A stretch of DNA of 37,201 nt from a virus. This document shows, in pieces, positions 22,265 through 30,372 of this stretch. Within the stretch, counting starts at the first letter, position 1, and each line of letters starts with the position of its first letter. Both the position numbers and the translations under genes were made by a program. The stretch is taken from IMG/VR virus record IMGVR_UViG_3300035670_000668, positions 1-37,201 of that record; one strand, 5' to 3'. The notes below the pieces were generated by a model, which was not told the origin of the DNA, did no database searches, and saw only the letters and a list, made by a program, of their open reading frames with translations.

Positions 22265-24229
22265 CTATTTTACCGGACATACTCCGCTAGCACATTCATC
22301 ATCTAATAATTCATCAAAACTATTAGCACTTTCTACGTCTATTGGTTTTAAGTCTTGCACATATCTTCTAAAAGTATATTCGTCTACAACTTCTTGTGGT
22401 AGATATAAGTAACCTAAATCTTGTGCAGTCTTAGTAGGATCAGTTCTATAGATAAAACTTACACCCACATAACAGTCCCAGTTATTAAGTAGCCAGTCAA
22501 TAATCTCTGACACTTCACTAGGATCATAGCTAATAGTTACACTAGTATTTTGTTGCGTCCAACTAGTTTGTAACAACTTGTATCGCTCTAGTTGATATAC
22601 TGCGCTTTCAAGATTTACTTCTTTACCATTTTCTTTATGAAATGGTACATCTTTCCACTCTACTGGAAATGTTACTAAAACGCCGGTTGGGTCTGTAGGA
22701 TGATTAATTACTTTATAGTTGGCATCCCGTAATAGCGGAATCATAGGATCGTAAGTACTAAACTGTACATTGTTGAAAATATACTTGCCCAGCGGCTTAT
22801 GTACGCCCTCAGTACAATCCATGATCTTTGATAATGTTCCCGACGGCTTGACGCAAGTAACATTCTTAGGACGTGGTAAGCCTAATTCATCGGCCATTGA
22901 AATAGCGCTACTAGTAGCAGTACGCTTCAGATATTCATAATCGTAACTAGTCATATCTGGACGCATTGCGATTCCTGTTAAACCAACCCCGCAGAGACGT
23001 AGGAAATAGTTGTTAAGGTGCCATGCTTCTTGTAAGATCCCGTCTTTAAGGTTAACACAGGTCTGACGATAATTAGCCCTGGCAGCCAGTCTGATCGCAT
23101 CGTGTAATCCGGCAGTGTCACCTTTAAACTTGGAGATGTCCGTTTCTGTAAGATTACAGAAGGACTTGTTGCCCAAGAGGATTTCGACACAGGGATTCGC
23201 TCCTTTAAACCACGGAGCACGTCTAAGAGCTTCTTGTTCATTGATAAATCCTGGTTCACTACCACCAGCCTCTAGCATAAGATTAAATATTTCTTTAAGC
23301 TCTTGGCGAGTAGGCTTTTCTTTAAACACTAAACTGTTATTTGATTGTTGTCTGTGCTCACGTCCATACAACCAAAAATCTTTTTTAGCTATTGCAAATT
23401 CTTGCCATTCCGGTTGACCATAGTCAAAAAGAGCGATTTCAGCCGATCTACGACTGGACAGGATTGTTCCCAAATGGTTAACAATATCCAATATATCCAT
23501 GCGAGTAAGCAAACTATCGGCACGACCATTAAGTATGTTGGCAATTGCAACATAAGCTTTTGAGATAGCACTGTCACCACTGCTAATCCATCCATATCCT
23601 TTTAACCTTTCTCCAGCAGGTCTTAATTGGCTAAAATCAAGTACAAGAGTATCAGCAGGATACTTGCCCGCAAGCAGCTTTCCAATAGACTTGGCCCAGG
23701 CCTCTGCGCTGTCTCCAACTTGAATTGTCCAAGTTTTTGTACTGGCGTCCCAGGTTTCAACATTGTGTTCAAGTCCGCCCTTAGCTGTTCGTTGACTCTT
23801 AACAACTTGAATATTTTTAATTGGTTTTGAGAATCCATTTAGTGTGCCTACAATAGGTTTGAAGCCCACACCACAACCTTGCAGTAGTAGCCACAAACAA
23901 TCTACTACATCATATACTGTTTCTACTTGAGTAAAGCTACAATTAAATTGACTGGCTTCTCTAGTTTGTGCTACTGGTGTACCGCCTAACCATAGTGTAC
24001 GTCCAGCCATTAATACTTTGCGTTCTAACATGAGCTTTTCTAGTTCATCTAATTCTGCTACTTCGTGAAAGTAGAGCTGACGTCCTGCTGCTCGTTCCCA
24101 CAACCAATGCTGGTGTTCTCTGACTCGCCTAACAGTTTGTTGCCAGCTTTCAAACTGTTTACCATCATCACTAGTAGGACGATTGTACGTTCGTCTAGTA
24201 ATTACCTGTGCGCGTGTGCTTACTTGCAT
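22265..24229 (-). CDS. nrdJ: Class II (adenosylcobalamin-dependent) ribonucleotide reductase
   Basis: The 654-residue product reduces ribonucleotides to deoxyribonucleotides for phage DNA synthesis. Cysteines match the monomeric B12-dependent enzyme: Cys97 in FNCSF, the radical Cys347 in NPCVE with Glu349, Cys358 in SFCNL (11 residues on, as in the Lactobacillus enzyme), and the redox tail Cys646/Cys651 in ECASGVC. It needs host cobalamin but neither iron nor a beta subunit. It is somewhat shorter than the ~740-residue Lactobacillus enzyme, and no intein is seen. AGGAGAAATT precedes the ATG. It follows the dUTPase by eight bases. Confidence 0.93.
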   Translation of the reverse strand: MQVSTRAQVITRRTYNRPTSDDGKQFESWQQTVRRVREHQHWLWERAAGRQLYFHEVAELDELEKLMLERKVLMAGRTLWLGGTPVAQTREASQFNCSFTQVETVYDVVDCLWLLLQGCGVGFKPIVGTLNGFSKPIKNIQVVKSQRTAKGGLEHNVETWDASTKTWTIQVGDSAEAWAKSIGKLLAGKYPADTLVLDFSQLRPAGERLKGYGWISSGDSAISKAYVAIANILNGRADSLLTRMDILDIVNHLGTILSSRRSAEIALFDYGQPEWQEFAIAKKDFWLYGREHRQQSNNSLVFKEKPTRQELKEIFNLMLEAGGSEPGFINEQEALRRAPWFKGANPCVEILLGNKSFCNLTETDISKFKGDTAGLHDAIRLAARANYRQTCVNLKDGILQEAWHLNNYFLRLCGVGLTGIAMRPDMTSYDYEYLKRTATSSAISMADELGLPRPKNVTCVKPSGTLSKIMDCTEGVHKPLGKYIFNNVQFSTYDPMIPLLRDANYKVINHPTDPTGVLVTFPVEWKDVPFHKENGKEVNLESAVYQLERYKLLQTSWTQQNTSVTISYDPSEVSEIIDWLLNNWDCYVGVSFIYRTDPTKTAQDLGYLYLPQEVVDEYTFRRYVQDLKPIDVESANSFDELLDDECASGVCPVK

Positions 24230-24237
24230 AATTTCTC

Positions 24238-24726
24238 CTATTGTCCTGTGCTACCAAACCCTCCAGTACCACGTTCTGTATCGTTCCAGCTGTCTACAAA
24301 ATCACAAATGATAACAGGCATAATTACCAGTTGTGCAATTCTGTCTCCAACTTCAATTTTGTACTTGTTATCGCTGATATTTTTTAATAAAATTTTTATA
24401 TTTCCACGATAATCACTATCAATAACGCCTACTGAATTAAGCAATATAATTTGCTTTTTTCCTTGTCCCGATCTATTAAATACGAACCCGCCGAAGCCCT
24501 CTGGAATTTTTACCGCTACACCAGTATCAACAAGTTTCGCTTCGTCGGGAAATAATTCAAATGCTTCAGTGCTACGTAAATCTGCACCTGCATCTGTAGG
24601 GTTAGCGCGTTTTGGTAAGTATGCTGCGTTATCTACTCTACACTCTACTACTTGTTGCACATTACGATCAGAGTTATGATCATAGCGGCGATTGATATTC
24701 ATAAATTCTGTTGTATACTTTTTCAT
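24238..24726 (-). CDS. dut: dUTP diphosphatase
   Basis: The 162-residue product is a trimeric-type dUTPase that hydrolyses dUTP to dUMP and pyrophosphate, keeping uracil out of DNA and feeding dTMP synthesis. All five family motifs are present in order: DAGADLRS (I), RSGQGKK (II), GVIDSDYRGN (III), GDRIAQLVI (IV) and RGTGGFGSTG (V). An N-terminal extension of about 35 residues precedes motif I. It sits between the subtilase-like gene and the class II RNR, a natural nucleotide-metabolism pairing. Confidence 0.95.
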   Translation of the reverse strand: MKKYTTEFMNINRRYDHNSDRNVQQVVECRVDNAAYLPKRANPTDAGADLRSTEAFELFPDEAKLVDTGVAVKIPEGFGGFVFNRSGQGKKQIILLNSVGVIDSDYRGNIKILLKNISDNKYKIEVGDRIAQLVIMPVIICDFVDSWNDTERGTGGFGSTGQ

Positions 24727-24730
24727 TTTA

Positions 24731-25906
24731 TTACCAAGATTGTGTTGTAAGATCTATGTTATAAATACCTATAAAAGTAATAACTAGTTCTGGCCAATCA
24801 TACTCAATGGTGTTATAATAATCAATTGCTTGTATTGTTTCTTGTGCTGTAGGTTCTCTGTCTAGGCCTAAGTGAAATAGTCCTTGCACTCGCTCTATTA
24901 GCGGCACAGTACTAAGGTCATGTCCAACAAATGACTTATTAGACCAAGACCAAAACTCATCTACTGTTTTTTGTAGCGTCCAGTTATTTTTATCTATTGA
25001 TTGGATCCAAGTTTCTAGCTGTTTAGGATCACTATTTGTGCCACGAATTACTTCAAATAGTGCATCTACCTTAGTCCACTTATCTATAGTATGTTTAGGG
25101 TCAAATGTCCAAGTATAATCTTCTCTAGTAATGTTATCAGAAAATAGCGTCACGCTATAACCTAATCTACCATCTCTTACTAAATTGGTTTCTAGATTCC
25201 AAGGATCTAATACCTGAGCAACCCAAGTATTACCATCTCTAGTAAAAGTCATATGTTTACTATTACGTTCTAATACAGTTCTTATTTGATTTAATGTATA
25301 CGTGTTGTCATGGTCTTTGATATAGGTTATTAAACCAGCTACTCTTGGTGCAGCATAACTAGTGCCGGCATCACCTTGAATATAAAAATCTACAAATTTA
25401 GGTGCAACTTCGCTAAAATCAGCTAACTCAAATTTTGCTAGTTTTAGTGCTCTGTTTTGTTCATTTAAGGTCTCAGTTCCAGGTCTCCAATCAAATGTAT
25501 CTATTGCGCCTATAGTAAAATCATATGGTGTACTTTGATATTTGCCTATAGTAGTAAAACTACTTCCAACTCCGTCAAGCCCTACTATAAAACCTTCACC
25601 ATTATTTCCTGCACTTGTAGTAAATGCAGTATTTTTTAAATATCCTTGTTTAATTACAGTATCGCCGTAATCATAATTACTTACATATCTAGTTAAACTA
25701 AAACTCCAGTTAATTACATCAGCATAACCCAGTAATTTAGCCGAACTAATATCTGGTTCGGCTACTTGTGGATCCTTATTATAGCTTCTGTCTACTGTTG
25801 CAAATATTGTTTTAGAAACGGCATAGTCTCTAAATGATCTTAGTACATTATAGTCGTGACCTTGACCTATTTCGTCCACATTTACTACTAGTGAATTATA
25901 AGACAT
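24731..25906 (-). CDS. Subtilase (S8)-like protein with atypical N-terminus
   Basis: The 391-residue product shows the second half of a subtilisin fold: YADVINWSFS (61-70), the oxyanion Asn in SAGNNG (98-103), DFTIGAID (129-136) and the nucleophile motif GTSYAAPRVAG (181-191, Ser183). The Asp and His parts are not clear. VNVDEIGQGHDYN (9-20) offers Asp11 and His17, but they are closer together than in known subtilases, so it may be compact, inactive or dependent on another chain. Residues ~240-391 are an unassigned helical domain with LFHLGLDREPTAQE, faintly like DUF4214. It overlaps the exonuclease by 19 bases and lies in the DNA-metabolism operon. Confidence 0.75.
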   Translation of the reverse strand: MSYNSLVVNVDEIGQGHDYNVLRSFRDYAVSKTIFATVDRSYNKDPQVAEPDISSAKLLGYADVINWSFSLTRYVSNYDYGDTVIKQGYLKNTAFTTSAGNNGEGFIVGLDGVGSSFTTIGKYQSTPYDFTIGAIDTFDWRPGTETLNEQNRALKLAKFELADFSEVAPKFVDFYIQGDAGTSYAAPRVAGLITYIKDHDNTYTLNQIRTVLERNSKHMTFTRDGNTWVAQVLDPWNLETNLVRDGRLGYSVTLFSDNITREDYTWTFDPKHTIDKWTKVDALFEVIRGTNSDPKQLETWIQSIDKNNWTLQKTVDEFWSWSNKSFVGHDLSTVPLIERVQGLFHLGLDREPTAQETIQAIDYYNTIEYDWPELVITFIGIYNIDLTTQSW

Positions 25907-26730
25907 TTTGTTAGTATCTCGTCAATTTGTTTACAATACTCAGTACCAATTGCATCTTGACAATAGGTTACTAAGTCCATTAGTTGATAATTTAATTCTA
26001 GTTGTTGTTTCGATTGATTAATTGCTTCAATGTATTTATAACGTCCATGTAGAGGAATACTATTAATAATATCCCAGGTAGTACCATACTCTTCAACAAG
26101 TTGCTGAGCACGTTTAGGTCCAACGCCAGGCACACCAGGGACATTATCGCCACTATCGCCCATAAGACACTTAACATGAACGTATTGTTCGGGTTCAAAT
26201 GCGTAGTGATCATTCCAAGTTTCCCAAGTGACTTCTTTGCGTGTAACATAACTAAATCTTCCTACTCCAGGCTTAATAAGCAAATCCCAATCTTTGTCGC
26301 TTGACATTAACCAGATTTGGTCAACAGGTAGTTTACGCTTTTTATTTACTATATATGCAGCAATATCATCTGCTTCTACGCCTTGAAATCTTAATACAGG
26401 ATAATGTTCTCCTAGTAATTCAATAGTTTTAGTAAAATCTTCAAAGAATAGTTCGAATTCTAACTTCTCAGCTTCAGTTTGTTTATCGTACTTATCTTTA
26501 CGATTTTGTTTATAATCAGGATAAATAGCTTTACGATAGCTGCTAGATCCTTGATCTGCTGCTATAATTACGTGTTGTGCTTTATAACTTTTGCCTAAGC
26601 TCTCTACTGTTCGTAAGTAATCTTCAGCAAAATCTCTAGCGCCGCTATGCTTGTATCGAAATGCAAGATTAAGCGCATCGACTATCATCAGTGTTTTTTC
26701 TTTATATTCAAAACTTTTAAAGGTTTTCAT
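25888..26730 (-). CDS. 5'-3' exonuclease (FEN/T4 RNase H-like)
   Basis: I start it at the ATG at 26730. A TTG at 26784 in the same frame is actually the -35 box of the promoter here. The 280-residue product is a flap-endonuclease/5' nuclease of the PolI N-domain type, for removing RNA primers and flaps. Metal-binding acidic residues are seen in TLMIVDALN (Asp18), IAADQGSSSYRK, GVEADDIAAY and SSDKDWDLL. The helix-hairpin-helix DNA clamp is GDSGDNVPGVPGVGPKRAQQ. It complements the family A polymerase at 33205, which has no such domain. It overlaps the subtilase-like gene by 19 bases. Confidence 0.92.
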   Translation of the reverse strand: MKTFKSFEYKEKTLMIVDALNLAFRYKHSGARDFAEDYLRTVESLGKSYKAQHVIIAADQGSSSYRKAIYPDYKQNRKDKYDKQTEAEKLEFELFFEDFTKTIELLGEHYPVLRFQGVEADDIAAYIVNKKRKLPVDQIWLMSSDKDWDLLIKPGVGRFSYVTRKEVTWETWNDHYAFEPEQYVHVKCLMGDSGDNVPGVPGVGPKRAQQLVEEYGTTWDIINSIPLHGRYKYIEAINQSKQQLELNYQLMDLVTYCQDAIGTEYCKQIDEILTKCLIIH

Positions 26731-26755
26731 GTCATTTTTTGGAGTGTAATCTATT

Positions 26756-26784
26756 ATTATATCACTGTTGATAACAAAAGTCAA
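26756..26784 (-). promoter_or_regulatory. Sigma70-type promoter overlapping the resolvase stop codon
   Basis: Read on the minus strand, -35 TTGACT (26784-26779), a 17-base spacer and -10 TATAAT (26761-26756) preceded by TGA form a near-consensus extended promoter. The predicted start is near 26749, 19 bases before the exonuclease ATG. The TGA stop of the resolvase gene is inside the -35 hexamer. It would drive exonuclease, subtilase, dut and nrdJ. Confidence 0.8.
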
Positions 26785-27239
26785 TCTATAAATTTAGTTT
26801 TGCTATTTGTGAGCCAATCTTCTAGTAAGAACATATAGAACTCATAATCTTGTGAGTAGAACATTAGCCAACGTTTTTCCATCATATTATCACAAACAAA
26901 AGCTGTAGCACCAAATAATTTGCTACGATCATACTTAAATATTAATAGTGGCATCTTATCAACTTGAAAAGCTTGACGTTGTGTTTGTTGCCACCATTCT
27001 ACAATCTGTGGAGTTTTATGTGTTAATAACCCACTGTTAATATGATCTTCTGCATATCCTTTTACTTCAACACAGTAGTGATTGACATGGTTAGGGACGT
27101 ATAAGTCCCCTTTTAAACCATGTTTAGCATCAAGTGCTCCACTACCAGGCACACGCTCCCAGCCTAAGCCTGTGTGTTTACGCAACATATCACGAGCCAA
27201 GGTTTCTGTTCTAGCACCTTTAGCTCTGCTGTCTACCAC
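26781..27239 (-). CDS. Hjc-like Holliday junction resolvase / PD-(D/E)XK nuclease
   Basis: The 152-residue product starts at GTG with AGAGAGG upstream. The motif set matches archaeal Hjc-type resolvases: AKGARTETLARDMLRKH (N-terminal Glu), RVPGSGALDAKHGLKGDLYV (Asp of the PD motif) and HYCVEVKGYAED (ExK). Such small nucleases resolve branched DNA during replication and packaging. It follows the gp46/gp47 recombination genes. Its stop codon is part of the -35 of the next promoter. A different restriction-type specificity cannot be excluded. Confidence 0.82.
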   Translation of the reverse strand: MVDSRAKGARTETLARDMLRKHTGLGWERVPGSGALDAKHGLKGDLYVPNHVNHYCVEVKGYAEDHINSGLLTHKTPQIVEWWQQTQRQAFQVDKMPLLIFKYDRSKLFGATAFVCDNMMEKRWLMFYSQDYEFYMFLLEDWLTNSKTKFID

Positions 27240-27390
27240 CGGTAGCCTCTCTTATATGTTTAGCTAACTTATCCCAGTCTATAGTACCGTCTTGATTAGT
27301 ATATAAGTCAAGTTGCTCAATTTTCTCTTGTGCTTGTTCACGAGCCTTTTTTCTACGCTCTAGTACTTTTTCAAACTTTTTATTACGCAT
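27220..27390 (-). CDS. Small charged helical protein
   Basis: I choose the ATG at 27390 with TTGAGGCATG upstream, placing the start just after the gp46 stop at 27395; a longer frame from 27435 would overlap gp46 by 41 bases. The 56-residue product is a very basic/acidic helix (KFEKVLERRKKAREQAQEK) followed by LYTNQDGTIDWDKLAKHIRE. No family is recognised. It overlaps the resolvase start by 20 bases and is probably co-translated with it. Confidence 0.6.
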   Translation of the reverse strand: MRNKKFEKVLERRKKAREQAQEKIEQLDLYTNQDGTIDWDKLAKHIREATGGRQQS

Positions 27391-27394
27391 ATAT

Positions 27395-29197
27395 TCATGC
27401 CTCAATGCGAGATACATTGCTACGTTTAATAACATTTACTTTATCCAGTAATGGATGACTAAAACCGTGACTGACTAAAAAAGTATTAAGATGTTCTTCT
27501 CGCAATAATACCTCTACTAATTTTTCCTTGCCATCAACATCAAGTGCTTCTACAGTTTCGTCTAGTATTAAGAGATTAATACGACTACTTGATAGGGTTT
27601 GCATCAATTTTCTAATTGCTAAGAGTGTGGCAACATTTACACGAGCTTTTTCGCCACCACTGAGTGCACTAATATCAATATCACGGCCATTATCTGTAAC
27701 TACTACCAATAGTTTATCACTACTATTTACTTTAAAACTAATCTGAAACCTACCATCACTTAGGTCTACTAGATATTGATTAGTAATTGACTCTAAATCT
27801 TTTACTAAACACTCTATTTTATATGCTACTAGTCCAGTTGTGCTGAAAGTCTTGGTAAGTACACCTAGTATACTCATGCGTTCATTCATTAAGTGTAACT
27901 GAAAACTGTGTTCTTCCAGTTCCTCACGCATTTCTTCTAGCTGTTGTTTAATAGTATCTATTTTACCATTGTGAGTTTGTACTTGTGTATTTCTATCTTC
28001 TGCTGATTTAATTCGCTGTTTAGTTTCCTGTATAGTTCTAGCCAGCTCATCATATTGATTTTGTAGTTCATTTTTATCTAGTGTTTTAGTTGGTAGATTA
28101 TTATCTATTAGTTGATGTAGTCGCTCAAATTCTTGCTGAGCTTTTATAGCTTGTTTATACTGTTTGTCTTGATTTTCAAGTTCACTACTTATAATTAATG
28201 CAGCAGCAGCACTTGCTCGCGCACTTTCAACTTCATAGTCTTTACTACTAATTAATTCTTGAGTTTTTGTACTATCAATTTGACTAAAACAAGTTGGGCA
28301 AACTCCTGATAAATTCTTGAGCTTTTTAATAAACAATTCACCATCTTTGACAGTTTTCATGTTTTCTGTTTGCTCTTGCTGTAGTTTGCGAATATGTTGC
28401 TCGTCTACAGGTGCTACTGGCGGAAAAGTTAAATCAATAGCATTAAGCTGTTGCTTATAGGTATTATTCTGTACAATCTTACGATTGGTTTTGTCTACAT
28501 TGCTAATTTCTAGGTTTAGTTCTGCTGCTTGTTGCTCTAATTTAGTATCTAGTACTTCTACTACTACCAATTGTTTAGGCGTTAAGTCAGTTTTTTCATA
28601 CTTATCTAACCAACCACGTACAGTATTTACCTTAGCCTGTGTCCCACTAATTTCCTTACCAAGCTCTAGTGAGATTTCTTTAAATATTTCACTTGCCTTA
28701 GTATACTTAGTTAAGTTTAATATTTCTATTAAAAACTTTTTACGAGCCGTATCAGCACTTGTTAAGAACTCTAGGCTCATAGCATTGCTTTGATATACAA
28801 TCTGTGCAAAGCTTTTGTGGTCTATACCTACAATATCTTCTATGATTTTGTAGGTTTGCGTTGCGGTATGAGCACTTATATCTTGACCATTTTTTACCAA
28901 TTTAACTGTTTGCTGTGTGCCACGAGTAGTTTTAATTGTATATTCATTACCATCACGCTCTAAGTCTAGTTCTATAGTATAAGTCTTATCTTTAATATAT
29001 CTGTTAAGTATATCTGCTTTTTTAATACCTTTACTATTCTTGTTGAATAGTACTTCTTCTAGTATAAGTGCAATACTACTCTTACCGTGTCCATTCTTAC
29101 CAACAAGTTGCGTTAGCGGAGCTCTGACGAAATTAATTGTATTATTACTGCCATAGCTAAAACAGTTACTCCACCGTAATTCTTTTATTGTTATCAT
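27395..29197 (-). CDS. 46: gp46/SbcC-like recombination ATPase
   Basis: The 600-residue product is the ABC-ATPase subunit of an Mre11/Rad50-type nuclease complex that processes DNA ends for recombination-dependent replication. Walker A is GKNGHGKSS (33-41). Long coiled coils flank a zinc hook, CPTC (Cys300, Cys303). The C-terminal lobe carries the signature LSGGEKARVN and Walker B LLILDETVEALD, followed by LVSHGFSH. Length and layout match T4 gp46 (about 560 residues). Its nuclease partner is the gp47-like gene at 29356, separated by a small overlapping ORF. Confidence 0.95.
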   Translation of the reverse strand: MITIKELRWSNCFSYGSNNTINFVRAPLTQLVGKNGHGKSSIALILEEVLFNKNSKGIKKADILNRYIKDKTYTIELDLERDGNEYTIKTTRGTQQTVKLVKNGQDISAHTATQTYKIIEDIVGIDHKSFAQIVYQSNAMSLEFLTSADTARKKFLIEILNLTKYTKASEIFKEISLELGKEISGTQAKVNTVRGWLDKYEKTDLTPKQLVVVEVLDTKLEQQAAELNLEISNVDKTNRKIVQNNTYKQQLNAIDLTFPPVAPVDEQHIRKLQQEQTENMKTVKDGELFIKKLKNLSGVCPTCFSQIDSTKTQELISSKDYEVESARASAAAALIISSELENQDKQYKQAIKAQQEFERLHQLIDNNLPTKTLDKNELQNQYDELARTIQETKQRIKSAEDRNTQVQTHNGKIDTIKQQLEEMREELEEHSFQLHLMNERMSILGVLTKTFSTTGLVAYKIECLVKDLESITNQYLVDLSDGRFQISFKVNSSDKLLVVVTDNGRDIDISALSGGEKARVNVATLLAIRKLMQTLSSSRINLLILDETVEALDVDGKEKLVEVLLREEHLNTFLVSHGFSHPLLDKVNVIKRSNVSRIEA

Positions 29198-29363
29198 TGC
29201 TCCAAAACTTCCGTTTATTTAAAAAACCTAATTGTTCCATTAATAGCACTATCTCAACAGCCTGATCAAACTCTAGTTCCCAGTGGTCTTGCGAACCATA
29301 TCTACGCTCAGCAAGTATTCTAGCAACATAGTAAAAATTAGGGTGGTAATCTATTTTAGTCAT
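29166..29363 (-). CDS. Small protein between gp47 and gp46
   Basis: The 65-residue product (KIDYHPNFYYVARILAERRY, DHWELEFDQAVEIVLLMEQLG) overlaps the gp47-like stop by eight bases and the gp46-like start by 32 bases. This conserved-looking overlap suggests translational coupling of the nuclease and ATPase through this ORF. It is predicted helical and has no recognised family. It could be a small accessory of the gp46/47 complex, which is only a positional guess. Confidence 0.65.
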   Translation of the reverse strand: MTKIDYHPNFYYVARILAERRYGSQDHWELEFDQAVEIVLLMEQLGFLNKRKFWSNDNNKRITVE

Positions 29364-30321
29364 GCTCTATTTTGTCCAAATTATTTTGTACTTCTAGAAT
29401 AGCTTTATCAATAGTTTCTGGCGGTAATGCTAAGATATATTGTAAGTATTCTTTTACTTCTTCAACTAAGGTCATATCGTTATCAAGCATTAGCTGAACA
29501 TCAGTACTGCGTTTAATAACCTTTTTATCTATTAAGTCGTTATCTTCTAGCCCGCCCAATTCCTGCAAGTCACCCTCAACTTGATAGATTGTGTGATGAT
29601 AAGTCGTAGGCGGTTTAGGGTCGCTAGCCCCAACAGTTTTTCTTATTAACTGTGGCACGTCTAGTTTTAACCAACTATGTTCTAAGGTTTCCGTATCTAG
29701 TAATATGACACCAGTGTCAACAACATCTCTATGAAAACTAGTGGTGACAGGACTACCAGGATACAAGATATTACGTTGACAATTTTCATAACTATGTAAA
29801 TCTCCGGCTAGTACAATGTTCCAACTATTAAATATATCTAAGTTAACTTCTGGTGTAACATGTGGTGGTATTTCACCACGAACATGTGTACATAGAATTC
29901 TACCACCATCTGGCCAAGGATTGTTTTGCTCAAAATCTTTGAGTTTATTGTATGGAACGAACTCAATACCATAATCACTGTAGTAATCATCTATAACAAT
30001 AACATTGCGTTTAGTGCTCATTAAATTTGTAGCTCTAGCAAGATTAGTCATAAATGTAGTAGATTTTTTAACTGCTTCATGATTACCACTATAAACTATA
30101 GTAGGTATTTTACAAATGCTAATCATGTCAAAGTAAACTTCTAATTCATCCATGCTAGGCAATTTATCAAATACATCGCCGCCTATAATGAATACATCAG
30201 CTTGGTTTTGAAGTTTTTCAAATTGCTGCCATAAGAGATTATAGCGATTTCTTGCCCAATCAACAGGAACATTTTTTTGACCTAATTTTATATGAATATC
30301 AGCTGTAAACAATATTTTCAT
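29356..30321 (-). CDS. 47: gp47/SbcD-like nuclease
   Basis: The 321-residue product is the Mre11-type metallophosphoesterase partner of the gp46-like ATPase. Metal ligands are seen in FTADIHIKLGQ (Asp and His), IIGGDVFDKLP, YSGNHEAVKK and, later, LAGDLHSYENC with an upstream THVRGE. It has a short C-terminal capping region ending in a charged helix. AGGAAAAGTA precedes the ATG. It lies just downstream of the SSB terminator, so its expression probably depends on read-through. Confidence 0.94.
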   Translation of the reverse strand: MKILFTADIHIKLGQKNVPVDWARNRYNLLWQQFEKLQNQADVFIIGGDVFDKLPSMDELEVYFDMISICKIPTIVYSGNHEAVKKSTTFMTNLARATNLMSTKRNVIVIDDYYSDYGIEFVPYNKLKDFEQNNPWPDGGRILCTHVRGEIPPHVTPEVNLDIFNSWNIVLAGDLHSYENCQRNILYPGSPVTTSFHRDVVDTGVILLDTETLEHSWLKLDVPQLIRKTVGASDPKPPTTYHHTIYQVEGDLQELGGLEDNDLIDKKVIKRSTDVQLMLDNDMTLVEEVKEYLQYILALPPETIDKAILEVQNNLDKIEHD

Positions 30322-30335
30322 TACTTTTCCTGTGA

Positions 30336-30366
30336 TGAAAAAGCCCAGTAACTTTCATTACTGGGC
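30336..30366 (-). terminator. Intrinsic terminator between SSB and gp47
   Basis: On the minus strand, GCCCAGTAA (30366-30358) pairs with TTACTGGGC (30351-30343) around a 6-base loop, followed by a T-run (CTTTTTC). It lies seven bases past the SSB stop and 15 bases before the gp47 ATG. No promoter is visible in between, so it probably attenuates rather than ends transcription. Confidence 0.88.
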
Positions 30367-30372
30367 CTTTAA

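Noticed and set aside
26731-26784. Extended exonuclease start at TTG 26784
   Set aside because: The TTG is part of a near-consensus -35 box, and the predicted transcript begins downstream of it.
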